A stretch of DNA of 64,000 nt from Vibrio sp. 99-8-1 (GTDB lineage: Bacteria > Pseudomonadota > Gammaproteobacteria > Enterobacterales > Vibrionaceae): assembly GCF_013114595.1 (NCBI RefSeq), contig NZ_VTXE01000001.1, positions 62,001-126,000 on the forward strand. The letters are read 5' to 3'. The translations under genes were made by a program, and so were the position numbers. Positions 52,078 through 60,981 of the stretch are shown in pieces (the first letter of the stretch is position 1; each line of letters begins with the position of its first letter). Under the pieces are notes generated by a model. It was not told where the DNA came from. It was given only the letters and a program-made list of their open reading frames with translations, and ran no database searches.

Positions 52078-53097
52078 ATGAATATAAGTAAAAAACAACG
52101 AATTCTAGGTACCTTTTATGGTCAAGCGTTAGGTGATTCGATGGGAATGCCTTCTGAGCTTTGGCCAAGAAGCCGAGTCAAAGCCCATTTCGGTTGGATT
52201 GACCGATTTTTACCCGGCCCAGAAGAGAATAACGCGGCCTGTTACTTTGATGCTTGCCAATTTACCGATGACACTTCTATGGCCTTAGCATTAGCCGACG
52301 CCATCATCGAATGTGACGGTGATATTAATCCAGATATCATCGCTCGAAATGTCCTTACTTGGGCAGAAGGTTTTGATGCTTTTAACAAAAACATATTTGG
52401 CCCATCATCAAAAGCGGCCATGAAAGCCATCAAGCAAGGTACACCGATTAACGAACTGGAAAACAATGGCGTCACTAACGGTGCAGCCATGCGCGTATCA
52501 CCAATGGGCTGCCTTCTTCCTACCCATAGCCTCGACAACTTTGTTGAACAAGTTGCCCTAGCATCCAGTCCAACACATAAATCCGACGTGGCGATTGCTG
52601 GTGCGGTAGTAATCGCTTGGGCTGTATCCAAAGCCATTGAAGGGGAAGATTGGCAAGCAATTAAAGATCAGTTACCCGCGGTTGCACTCTCGGCACAAAC
52701 TCGAAACATCACCACTTTTAGCGCCTCAATGGCCGCTCGTATTGAGTTAGCACTTACTATCGCTCAAGAACCGACTGGTTTAGAAACCCGTATGGAGAAA
52801 ATCTACAACCTTGTAGGCGCTGGAGTGAGTACTATTGAGTCTGTCCCTGCGGCAATTGCCATGGTCGAACTCTCCTTAACTAACCCTAATCGTTGCGCTG
52901 TTTTATGTGCTAACTTAGGAGGAGACACTGACACCATTGGTGCTATGGCGACAGCAATATGTGGTGCTCTCAATGGCATTGATTCCATTGACCAAAATCT
53001 TAAAAAACAGTTGGATGATGAAAACCAACTCGACTTTGAAGGTTATAGCGATAAATTTGTTCAACTGAGACAACTTAAGGAGCAAGCCTATGCCTAG
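52078..53097 (+). CDS. ADP-ribosylglycohydrolase family protein (YegU-like)
   Basis: 339 residues from ATG 52078; the frame opens at 52003 but without a better start. Metal-binding motifs of the ARH/DraG fold are complete: GQALGDSMGMPSE, QFTDDTSMALALADA, NGAAMRVSPMG and LGGDTDTIGAMATAICG. The family hydrolyses N- or O-glycosidic bonds of ADP-ribose, and some members act on small ribosides. Position between a nucleoside permease and a sugar kinase suggests small-molecule riboside cleavage rather than protein de-ADP-ribosylation (inference). Overlaps the kinase gene by eight bases. Confidence 0.88.
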   Translation: MNISKKQRILGTFYGQALGDSMGMPSELWPRSRVKAHFGWIDRFLPGPEENNAACYFDACQFTDDTSMALALADAIIECDGDINPDIIARNVLTWAEGFDAFNKNIFGPSSKAAMKAIKQGTPINELENNGVTNGAAMRVSPMGCLLPTHSLDNFVEQVALASSPTHKSDVAIAGAVVIAWAVSKAIEGEDWQAIKDQLPAVALSAQTRNITTFSASMAARIELALTIAQEPTGLETRMEKIYNLVGAGVSTIESVPAAIAMVELSLTNPNRCAVLCANLGGDTDTIGAMATAICGALNGIDSIDQNLKKQLDDENQLDFEGYSDKFVQLRQLKEQAYA

Positions 53098-54043
53098 TAA
53101 TGCGCTTATTCAGCTTATTCCCTCATTAACCAACAATAGACAGCTCTGCCTTGTTGGAGCGGCTGTGGTTGATATTGTTGCTGACGTGGCCGAATTACCA
53201 AAACGCGGTACCGATGTTGAACTGGTCGAGAAAGGCGTTCATGTAGGCGGTTGCGCATTGAATATCGCTATCGCACTAAAAAAACTCGGCTTAAACTCCG
53301 TTAACGCGCTGCCCATTGGCAAAGGAAAATGGGCAGACGTAATAGAAACCGCCATGCTGGAAAAAGAGTTAAGCAGCAGTCTCTATAATCATAGCGGTGA
53401 TAACGGCTGGTGTATGGCGCTCGTTGAACCCGATGGTGAACGAACATTTTTATCAGTCAGCGGCGTGGAAAATGACTGGTCGCTAGAGACGCTATCACAA
53501 CTTCCCATAGAGAAAGACGCCATCATCTATCTATCAGGATACCAACTCTCCTCTTCCTGCGGGGACACCCTAGTCGCGTGGTTAGAATCGTTACCAGATA
53601 CGGTCGACAAGTTTATCGACTTTGGCCCTAGAATTGCCGACATATCTAGCGAGCTCTTTGCGCGCATCATGGCGCTTAAACCCATTGTGTCACTAAACCG
53701 GCAAGAGGCTGAAGTGCTTGGCATGGTGGAACCATCGCAGTTTGTTAAGCAATGGTATAAACAGCATGCATGTCCGCTAATTTTACGTATCGATAGTGAC
53801 GGAGCACTCTTTGCCGACAAGGACGCTACCGGCAATGTTGAACCATTCAAAACCGATGTTGTGGATACCATTGGCGCAGGCGACAGTCATGCAGGAGGTG
53901 TTTTAGCTGGGTTAGCTTCTGGCTGGGATCTGGTCGATGCTATTTTGCTTGGTAATGCCATCGCTTCTTATGTTGTGAGCCATGTAGGTGGCGATTGTGC
54001 GCCAAACCTTCCAGAGATCACTCGCTACCTTCATCAATACTAA
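53090..54043 (+). CDS. PfkB-family sugar/nucleoside kinase (YegV-like)
   Basis: A 317-residue ribokinase-fold enzyme. First signature GGCALNIAIALKKLGL; second DTIGAGDSHAGGVLAGLASG with the catalytic Asp of GAGD. VVDIVADVAELPKRGTDVE at the start is typical of the PfkB substrate domain. It overlaps the glycohydrolase gene and is probably translated with it. It would phosphorylate the freed sugar or the nucleoside itself; the order of steps is unknown. Confidence 0.9.
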   Translation: MPSNALIQLIPSLTNNRQLCLVGAAVVDIVADVAELPKRGTDVELVEKGVHVGGCALNIAIALKKLGLNSVNALPIGKGKWADVIETAMLEKELSSSLYNHSGDNGWCMALVEPDGERTFLSVSGVENDWSLETLSQLPIEKDAIIYLSGYQLSSSCGDTLVAWLESLPDTVDKFIDFGPRIADISSELFARIMALKPIVSLNRQEAEVLGMVEPSQFVKQWYKQHACPLILRIDSDGALFADKDATGNVEPFKTDVVDTIGAGDSHAGGVLAGLASGWDLVDAILLGNAIASYVVSHVGGDCAPNLPEITRYLHQY

Positions 54044-54069
54044 ACTCATCAATACTAAATTCATCTCTT

Positions 54070-54101
54070 CAGTGCTGTTCCTCTTTCGCGGAAGAGCACT
54101 G
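54070..54101 (+). terminator. Hairpin between the PfkB kinase and OFA transporter genes
   Basis: CAGTGCT and AGCACTG pair around an inner TTCC/GGAA stem. Moderate T content follows (ACCTTATCT). Probable terminator or attenuator 26 bases after the kinase stop codon. Confidence 0.45.
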
Positions 54102-54126
54102 ACCTTATCTGTCGCGATCACCAATA

Positions 54127-55362
54127 ATGACTAATTTTTTCAATAACCGATCTCATCAAATTCTTATTGCCAGTTGTGGCGTTAACCTTTGCATTGGAGT
54201 GCTATACACATGGAGTGTATTTAAAAATGCCCTAGTCAACTTAGGCTGGAGCAACGGACAAGCCTCTATGCCCTACACCATTACCATTGTAGTACTGTCA
54301 TTGTCGTTATTAGTGGCAGGCAAAATTCAAGATAAAATCGGCCCTCAAAAAGTCCTCATGATGGGCTCACTACTTGCTGGCTTAGGGATGATACTGGCGA
54401 GCCTATCCATTACCCCACTTAATATGAACATCAGTTTTGGCGTATTAACAGGAATGGGAATTGGTTTCGCTTATGCTTGCTTGAATCCAACGGCAATGAA
54501 GTGGTTCCACGCTTCGCAAAAAGGGTTGGTAAACGGCATACTCGCCACCGCATTCGGGATTGCCGCCATCTATCTTGCGCCACTAACAAGTTATCTTATT
54601 GCCAACTACGGTTTAAGCAGCAGCTTTCAAGTTATGGCCGCCATGCTACTTTTAGTCGCATTACCTCTTTCAATCACCATTAAAAATCCAGCCAAAGATT
54701 ATCAAGCAACGGTGGCTAAACGCGAGGTTAATGCGGCACCTCAAACAGAACAAAAGAGCTATCAGTGGCATGAAATGGTAAAGACCAAACAGTTCTATAT
54801 TCTCTGGCTAATGTATGCGTTTGGCGCATCAGCTGGGTTAATGGTCATCGCTAATATCACCTCCATCGCAGCTACTCAAGCCAATATTCTCGATGGCGCT
54901 TATCTTGTCATCACTCTATCCATATTTAACTCGTCTGGGCGACTCGCATCAGGCTTGCTAAGCGATAAAATTGGCCCATTACCCACATTAGCTATTGCTT
55001 TGGTGATTCAGGCGTTCAACATGGCGCTGTTTAGCCAGTTTGTCACCAGCAACACACTATTGATTGGCGCAGCACTTGCGGGAATAGGTTATGGCACTCT
55101 GTTAGCGGTGTTTCCTTCCATTATGGCGGATCTATACGGCTTAAAACACTACGGAGCAAACTATGGCGTCCTTTACACTTCATGGGGGGTTGGCGGATTT
55201 ATTGGCCCTATGCTGGCGGCCATATCCATGGATATGTTTGGAAGTTACCTTTATGCCTATATCATCTGTGCGGTTTTGGTGAGCATTGCCGCTGCGCTGA
55301 CATGCAGAGTAAAACCCATAGAAGCCGATGCTTCACCGCTGTCTCCGCAAACGTCAGCTTAA
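54127..55362 (+). CDS. OFA-type MFS transporter
   Basis: A 411-residue membrane protein with 12 predicted segments. CIGVLYTWSVFKNAL near the start, GIGFAYACLNPTAMKWF and KGLVNGILATAFGIAAIYLAP are characteristic of the oxalate:formate antiporter (OFA) family of MFS. It probably exchanges or imports a carboxylate. It lies between the yegTUV-like genes and their GntR regulator and may move a product or related substrate. Actual substrate unknown. Confidence 0.85.
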   Translation: MTNFFNNRSHQILIASCGVNLCIGVLYTWSVFKNALVNLGWSNGQASMPYTITIVVLSLSLLVAGKIQDKIGPQKVLMMGSLLAGLGMILASLSITPLNMNISFGVLTGMGIGFAYACLNPTAMKWFHASQKGLVNGILATAFGIAAIYLAPLTSYLIANYGLSSSFQVMAAMLLLVALPLSITIKNPAKDYQATVAKREVNAAPQTEQKSYQWHEMVKTKQFYILWLMYAFGASAGLMVIANITSIAATQANILDGAYLVITLSIFNSSGRLASGLLSDKIGPLPTLAIALVIQAFNMALFSQFVTSNTLLIGAALAGIGYGTLLAVFPSIMADLYGLKHYGANYGVLYTSWGVGGFIGPMLAAISMDMFGSYLYAYIICAVLVSIAAALTCRVKPIEADASPLSPQTSA

Positions 55363-55511
55363 TCAGCGGCTAAGATTAACTATGTAAGCGGTTAATTCGC
55401 GCAAAACTGATTTTATTATTAATTCTAATCAACCAGATAATGTATACTTAATCAGCTCAAACAACGGAAACTATTTTTAGATAGATCGTCGTTTGGGCCA
55501 ACATCTTGCGT

Positions 55512-56279
55512 ATGACTGGTGACACTTTAATTAATATGAAACCCTATCAATCTCTAATCGATCTTATTCAGGCTCGTCTACAAAAAAAAGACAAGTCCCC
55601 TCTGTATCTAAAAGTCGCTGACTCAGTCAAGTTAGCAACGGAACAACAGATACTGAAAGGTGGTGACTTTATTCCTACAGAACGTGAATTTAGCGAGCGT
55701 CTTGGGGTATCCAGAATTACCGTGCGCAAAGCACTGGATATATTGGAAAAAGAAGGGGTCATTGTTCGTTCCCGTGGTCTAGGCACCATGATCAGCGAAA
55801 CGCTAGAGTACTCAAGTAAAGAGGCCACTGGTTTTTCTCAGCAAGTGGTTTTAAAAGGCAAAAAGCCTGACACATTATGGATAAAGAAAAATATTATTCC
55901 CTGCTCTGAAGAGATCGCCAAACAGCTAAAAATATCCACCAATGATGATGTTTTTCTCCTCAAGCGCGTTCGTTATATTGATGAACAAGCGGTATCCATT
56001 GAAGAGTCATATGTCCCCTCGCATCTTATTCATGATCCTGAAGAAATTCAGCTGTCGTTGTACGACTATTTCCGCAGCCAAGATATTGTTCCAAGCAAAA
56101 CGCAAAGTCGGGTATCCGCCAAGATGCCGACTGAAGAGTTTTTAGAAAAGCTGCAAATAGAAGAGACCATTCCAGTGCTGTTAATTGAACAAACCGCCTT
56201 CGACAAAAGCGGCTCACCCATTGAATACAGTATTAACCGCTGCCGTGGAGATATGTACGTATTTATAAGTGAAGATTGA
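55512..56279 (+). CDS. GntR/HutC-family regulator with UTRA domain (YegW-like)
   Basis: About 255 residues. Start unsettled: ATG 55512 or ATG 55536; neither has a strong ribosome binding site. The winged helix (PLYLKVADSVKLATEQQILK, GVSRITVRKALDILEKEGVI) is followed by a UTRA ligand domain (about 110-250; ISTNDDVFLLKRVRYIDEQA, LPILL-type strand VPVLLIEQTA). E. coli yegW is the matching GntR beside yegTUV. Likely repressor of the 50716-55362 genes through the palindrome at 50656. The Crp-like gene follows after three bases. Confidence 0.87.
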   Translation: MTGDTLINMKPYQSLIDLIQARLQKKDKSPLYLKVADSVKLATEQQILKGGDFIPTEREFSERLGVSRITVRKALDILEKEGVIVRSRGLGTMISETLEYSSKEATGFSQQVVLKGKKPDTLWIKKNIIPCSEEIAKQLKISTNDDVFLLKRVRYIDEQAVSIEESYVPSHLIHDPEEIQLSLYDYFRSQDIVPSKTQSRVSAKMPTEEFLEKLQIEETIPVLLIEQTAFDKSGSPIEYSINRCRGDMYVFISED

Positions 56280-56282
56280 TTT

Positions 56283-56954
56283 ATGCTGATAACTAAAGAA
56301 GATATTTACCATACGGAAAAAATTCTCGATTTCATTAAACAGAATCAACAAATTTTAGCGTTCAGACATCACCGAATACAAAAAGGCGATTTGATTTTGA
56401 ATCAAGGCCAATCGGTTGAAAACATCTTTTTTATTACTCAAGGTCAGATTTCTCTATCACGTAGCGCAATTCAGGGAAGACGTTACCAGCTCGGCACATT
56501 TACTCACAATGGTTTTCTTGGGTTGATGGAACTGTTTTCTGACAAATCGTGCTTTTACACCGTTAGCGCAGAGTCGGATTGTGATGCTTATATAATAAAT
56601 GGAAAAGCATTTTCAAATCTGGTTTGCAATACCCCTAAATTAGCCGCATATACATTCAAGCACCTCACTTCTAAATGGTATTTATCTGTTGAACGAATGA
56701 CACGCAATATTCTTCATACCATTTCATACTGCATTATTGATGACTTGATCCTTTTCTCACAACAGTCTCCAGAAGAGAAGTTCATAATTAACAAAAGTTT
56801 AGAATGCGAAAGGTTAGGAACCAGCTTAAGAGTCTATAACCGAATTCTGAAGCATCTCAGCGAGATTGGTGCAATAAAAGTATCTAGGCAGCACATTGAT
56901 ATTTTAGATGTCTCTCTGTTGCTAGCTGAGAGAGACATTGAGTTAGAAAAGTAA
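56283..56954 (+). CDS. Crp/Fnr-superfamily regulator
   Basis: A 223-residue protein with a cyclic-nucleotide-binding-type sensor (about 25-125; KGDLILNQGQSVENIFFITQ, NGFLGLMELFSD) and a C-terminal winged helix (about 160-215; LECERLGTSLRVYNRILKHL). It lacks the N-terminal Cys cluster of FNR, and the cAMP-contacting GExxxRSA-type Arg-Ser segment of CRP is not evident, so its ligand is unknown. Three bases after the GntR gene, so co-transcribed. Confidence 0.82.
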   Translation: MLITKEDIYHTEKILDFIKQNQQILAFRHHRIQKGDLILNQGQSVENIFFITQGQISLSRSAIQGRRYQLGTFTHNGFLGLMELFSDKSCFYTVSAESDCDAYIINGKAFSNLVCNTPKLAAYTFKHLTSKWYLSVERMTRNILHTISYCIIDDLILFSQQSPEEKFIINKSLECERLGTSLRVYNRILKHLSEIGAIKVSRQHIDILDVSLLLAERDIELEK

Positions 56955-56977
56955 TGGTAGCGGAGTTGCTACCATTA
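56952..56977. terminator. Bidirectional terminator between the Crp-like and sulfatase genes
   Basis: TAATGGTAGC/GCTACCATTA is a perfect ten-base stem with a six-base loop; it begins at the stop codon of the Crp-like gene and serves both converging genes. Confidence 0.75.
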
Positions 56978-56998
56978 ACTATCAGATCAATTTGATTA

Positions 56999-58477
56999 TC
57001 AATTCCAACGTTCTGCTTTTAGTAACTTTTCAGTTGTAAAGTTAGGGTAACTCATATTCCACATGTTCAAACCTGAATACTCATCGGTAGAATAAACTGC
57101 AAAGAACTCATCTAGCGCATTAATCATTTTCTCTTGAACCGCTTTACGTGGTGGAATAGACACGCTTCCTTCACCCAGTGGATGGCTTAAATCATACCAA
57201 TCATCTTGAGGTTGCTGCTTTTTGTCGTAATAGCGAACCAGCTTCCACTTTCCATCGGTAATCATACGAGAATTGCCACGTTCAGCGATTTGGTACTGAC
57301 GCCAATCCCGAACTCGTTCTCCTTTCAGCATTGGTAACAACGTTTTACCAGGACCATAACTGCTATCATACTGTTTATCCCCCGCGGCTATATCTAAGAT
57401 AGTGGCATGCAAATCCATCAGATCGACGAACTCACCTCGAACCTGTTTCGAACGAACAAGCGCTTTGGGTCCTTTAATAACAAACGGTATTCGAACGGTT
57501 TCTTCATAATAATTATACGGAAAACTCGCATTTACCTTTCCATATAGACCGTATTGTCCCATTAGTAAGCCGTGATCTGACACAAAGGCAACAACGGTAT
57601 TATCCAGAATGCCTCTCCCTTCTAAACTGTCAAGCAGTCGGCCTAACTGGTCATCCAATAGCGTTACCGCGGCAAGATATTGCGCCAGCTTTTCTTCATG
57701 ATCTTTCGGTACTAAAGTAAATTTACTGCTGTTGTCCAAAACGGAATTGCCACCAAACGCCACAACCTTATGTGCAACATCTCGATACTTCTCCACTAGG
57801 CGTTCAGGCAAGCCTTCAAAAGGAAAGTGAGGTTCTACGTAATTTAGGCTAATGAAAAATGGCTTATCACTTTTTTCATCAACAAACTTGATTGTTTCAT
57901 CGGTCAAGAACTGCGCTTGAACACCCGTATATTCAAGGTTCTCACCTTCATCAGAAAACAAGACCGTACCAGAGTGCAAATATTGATTTTTCCATCCAGC
58001 TTTCAGTGCGTCATAGCTAAGCCAACGATCAAATCCACGAATAGGTTCCTTACTGTCAGTAGTCGCGTGCCATTTTCCTAGCAGTGCTGTACGGTAACCT
58101 TGAGATTTCATCCTCTCTGACAATAGTTTTTCACCCTCTAGCCAATTTGCATCAAATTCTGGGTTTTCTGCCAGAAAATCATACACACCATGCTGAGATG
58201 GCATTTTACCCGTATGAAAAGAAGCCCTTGCCGCAGAGCTAACAGGTGCAGGAGTCATCGCATTTTCAAATCTAACCCCCGTTTCAGCTAAATATTCTAG
58301 ATTAGGGGTTTCTATAATGCCTTGATTGTGAAAACTGTTTGCCCACTGCCCTAGATCATCCGCCATAATCACAATGATATTAGGCTTTTCAGCTGTCGCC
58401 GCCAGTATTGGCTGGCTGCATGTTATCGCAGCTAACGCACACGCCTTGGCCACCGCATTATGCGAAAATTTTTTCAT
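56999..58477 (-). CDS. Exported sulfatase, serine type
   Basis: 492 residues from ATG 58477, with GGAGAAA upstream. Signal peptide about 1-27 (ending PILAATA). Sulfatase metal site PNIIVIMADDLGQWANS, and the maturation motif PVSSAARASFHTG: Ser80 at the position of formylglycine, then S-A-A-R84. This is the Ser-type (S-x-P/A-x-R) matured by radical SAM enzymes such as AtsB. GKWHA, VSDHG and KLVRYYD further fit the family. It hydrolyses a sulfate ester in the periplasm; substrate (perhaps a sulfated algal polysaccharide) unknown. The maturase gene lies directly upstream. Confidence 0.9.
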   Translation of the reverse strand: MKKFSHNAVAKACALAAITCSQPILAATAEKPNIIVIMADDLGQWANSFHNQGIIETPNLEYLAETGVRFENAMTPAPVSSAARASFHTGKMPSQHGVYDFLAENPEFDANWLEGEKLLSERMKSQGYRTALLGKWHATTDSKEPIRGFDRWLSYDALKAGWKNQYLHSGTVLFSDEGENLEYTGVQAQFLTDETIKFVDEKSDKPFFISLNYVEPHFPFEGLPERLVEKYRDVAHKVVAFGGNSVLDNSSKFTLVPKDHEEKLAQYLAAVTLLDDQLGRLLDSLEGRGILDNTVVAFVSDHGLLMGQYGLYGKVNASFPYNYYEETVRIPFVIKGPKALVRSKQVRGEFVDLMDLHATILDIAAGDKQYDSSYGPGKTLLPMLKGERVRDWRQYQIAERGNSRMITDGKWKLVRYYDKKQQPQDDWYDLSHPLGEGSVSIPPRKAVQEKMINALDEFFAVYSTDEYSGLNMWNMSYPNFTTEKLLKAERWN

Positions 58478-58514
58478 TGGTTTCTCCAAATTAAGCTTAT
58501 TAGAAAATACGTCG

Positions 58515-59771
58515 TCAAATAACGTTTAGCGCTATTTGCGACTCTTTTTGTTTAATGATCTGCATAATTGCAGCAGGTGCATAACCAGCCTCATACAGTT
58601 CTTTCATTAAATTCATATAAGGTTTGCTATAAGAGAAGAACGTTTTATAGCCATGACAAAGGTAGTTTTGTTCAGGTATACCGCGAGACGAAAGCGCGAA
58701 ACGATGTTTAGGGCAACCGCCATTACATAAAGAAAGAAACTCACAGTTAAGGCAATCTTGAGAAAGGGATGTCTGTTTATTCAAAGCAAAATGACGATTT
58801 TCTTTACCTTGGTTTATCTCTTTGATTGATATTTTATGAATATTTCCTAGCTTAAACTCTGGGTAAACATAATGATCACAAGCGTAAATATCCCCATTAC
58901 TCTCTAATGCGAATGCGCTTCCGCACGTTGGAGCAAATACGCAGATTTGAGCAGCTTGCTTGCAGGTTAATGCAAAAGTGTTTTCAAAAAGTTGTATATA
59001 TACTTTGCCTACATCTTCTCGCACCCATTCTCGAAAAATAGCAGACATAAACAGGCCATATTGCTCTGGTTCTACGCTCCAGTCACATATACGCATCTCA
59101 TCCATTCTGTCAGGATGCAAGAGTGTTAATCCATCACTACTCTGCTGTTGAGCCTCTCTCTCAATCAGTGGAATGAACTGCATATGCTCACTGCCAAGTT
59201 CTTTTAAGTAGCGATAGACGTCGAGCGGTTGCTTAGCATTGGCCTCACTGACAACGGTAAGCGTATTAAATTGCACATGATGCTTCTTCAGTAATGTAAT
59301 CGCATCGACAACCTTATGATGGGTGCTCTTTCCTGAGCGTGTTTTTCGATAGCGATTATGTAGTTCAGCAGGCCCATCAATCGATATACCAATTAAAAAC
59401 TGGTGCTCTTTGAAAAAAAGACACCACTCCTCGTTGATAAGTAACCCGTTGGTTTGAAACGTATTGATGATTTTTTTGTTTTTGTTGTAACGCAGTTGAA
59501 ATGAGATTGCAGCGCGATAGAAATCCAGCCCCATTAAAGTAGGCTCTCCTCCTTGCCAAGCAAATATAACGTCATTACCTGCTTGAGCTTCTATCTGTTG
59601 CTTTACGTAACACTCCAGAGTAAACAAATCCATTTTCCAGCTGTCACCCTCCTGAGGATAAAGGGACTGTTTTTCCAGATAAAAACAGTAGCTGCAGTCA
59701 ATATTGCACTTAGAACTACTCGGTTTTGCCATAACATGACAAGCATTGGGCGTATTAGTTGATGAGGTCAT
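58515..59771 (-). CDS. Anaerobic sulfatase-maturating radical SAM enzyme
   Basis: About 418 residues. CNIDCSYCFYLEK is the CxxxCxxC iron-sulfur site. FAWQGGEPTLMGLDFY follows. The SPASM part has CVFAPTCGSAFALESNGDIY, ACDHYVYPEFKLGN and CLNCEFLSLCNGGCPKHRF, which hold the auxiliary clusters of anSME. It converts the Ser of the adjacent sulfatase to formylglycine without oxygen. Start is ATG 59771 or TTG 59789; ribosome binding is weak at both. The dyad at 59835 lies upstream. Confidence 0.92.
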   Translation of the reverse strand: MTSSTNTPNACHVMAKPSSSKCNIDCSYCFYLEKQSLYPQEGDSWKMDLFTLECYVKQQIEAQAGNDVIFAWQGGEPTLMGLDFYRAAISFQLRYNKNKKIINTFQTNGLLINEEWCLFFKEHQFLIGISIDGPAELHNRYRKTRSGKSTHHKVVDAITLLKKHHVQFNTLTVVSEANAKQPLDVYRYLKELGSEHMQFIPLIEREAQQQSSDGLTLLHPDRMDEMRICDWSVEPEQYGLFMSAIFREWVREDVGKVYIQLFENTFALTCKQAAQICVFAPTCGSAFALESNGDIYACDHYVYPEFKLGNIHKISIKEINQGKENRHFALNKQTSLSQDCLNCEFLSLCNGGCPKHRFALSSRGIPEQNYLCHGYKTFFSYSKPYMNLMKELYEAGYAPAAIMQIIKQKESQIALNVI

Positions 59772-59834
59772 AGGTTGTTGCCATGTCAATTAAAAAGATA
59801 GGCAAATCCTATAAAGGAGAAGAGAGACCGAATA

Positions 59835-59846
59835 GGACAAATGTCC
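59835..59846. promoter_or_regulatory. GGACAAATGTCC dyad upstream of the sulfatase maturase
   Basis: GGACA and TGTCC are perfect inverted five-base arms around AA, 64 bases before the ATG of the maturase gene. A Crp/Fnr-type or other dimeric regulator could bind; no second copy is seen in the window. Confidence 0.3.
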
Positions 59847-60008
59847 AAAAGAGTTTATCTTTTGTCGAGAAATCATTTTACTGAGTGATACATCACAACT
59901 TAATGTGGAGTAGTTAGCCCTATTTGGTCACGCGCTGTGTTAACTCTAAATTAACCACTCTCTCACTAAACTAAGCCATAACATTGTCAATAAACTACTG
60001 AGAATAAA

Positions 60009-60905
60009 ATGGCGCGATACCGCAAGTTTGGCCTTCTACCTATTATCAAAGCTTATCGAAGCAAGATCATCATCACTTGGGCAATGATTGTTATTGAGAA
60101 CATCTTAATTGCCTCTATCCCCTTGGTAATAGGCATCGCGATTGATCAACTTATTGAAGGTAATACCGAAACCATTGGCTACTTCGCCTTCATCATGCTG
60201 TTATTGATTGTGATCTCCGCGGGTAGACGCATGTACGACACTCGCGCCTTTGGCAAGATTCGAGTGGATCTCGGAAGCGAAGTCGAAAAGAGATTCCACT
60301 CTTTATCGATCTCCGTACAGAACGCTAGAATCGAACTGTCGCGAGAACTGGTGGATTTTCTTGAGAACGAACTTCCCGAATTGTTTACCGCAATCATTCA
60401 GCTGGTAGTGGGTTTTGTCATTCTGATCAGTTTTAAAATTGAGCTAGGCATAGCTTCATTGGCACTGATCATTGGCATGATGATTTGCTACAGTTTTGCT
60501 CACGGCATCTTCTATAAGCTCAACGCCAATTGGAACAATCAGGCGGAAAAACAAGTCAATATCCTCAATAGAAAAACCAACTACCAGCTAATTCGCCATC
60601 TTAATAAACTCAAATTATGGGAGATTAAAATCTCTGATACAGAAGCGATCGTTTACGGTGTTATCTTTGTCCTTATCGCTCTTTTTATGGGCTATAACTT
60701 ATTAGAAAGTGCCTCTATTGCTGACCCTAAGCCGGGGGTTATTTTTACCATCATCAGTTATTCATGGGGGTTCTCTGAAGCCGGACTTGCTCTGCCTGTT
60801 GCCCTACAGAATATGAGTCGTCTTTGGGAAATTAGTGAACGGCTCAATAGTCAGCCTAAGCCCGTAGAAAAACCCATCGATGTTGCAGCCAGTTCAAACT
60901 TGTAG
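60009..60905 (+). CDS. ABC-exporter-like six-span membrane domain without ATPase
   Basis: A 298-residue protein with six hydrophobic segments in the type of an ABC exporter membrane domain (about 15-285; IENILIASIPLVIGIAIDQL, RVDLGSEVEKRFHSLSISVQ). The sequence stops after the membrane domain; no Walker A, signature or Walker B is present, and no ATPase gene is adjacent. The next gene, 76 bases on, is a response regulator. It may partner a separate ATPase or be a regulatory membrane protein. Confidence 0.78.
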   Translation: MARYRKFGLLPIIKAYRSKIIITWAMIVIENILIASIPLVIGIAIDQLIEGNTETIGYFAFIMLLLIVISAGRRMYDTRAFGKIRVDLGSEVEKRFHSLSISVQNARIELSRELVDFLENELPELFTAIIQLVVGFVILISFKIELGIASLALIIGMMICYSFAHGIFYKLNANWNNQAEKQVNILNRKTNYQLIRHLNKLKLWEIKISDTEAIVYGVIFVLIALFMGYNLLESASIADPKPGVIFTIISYSWGFSEAGLALPVALQNMSRLWEISERLNSQPKPVEKPIDVAASSNL

Positions 60906-60981
60906 CCACAAGGGATCCTATTTTACTGACGGCTATACTAAAATACTGATGAATAGGTACCCAGCAGAGTAGGACAACAAA

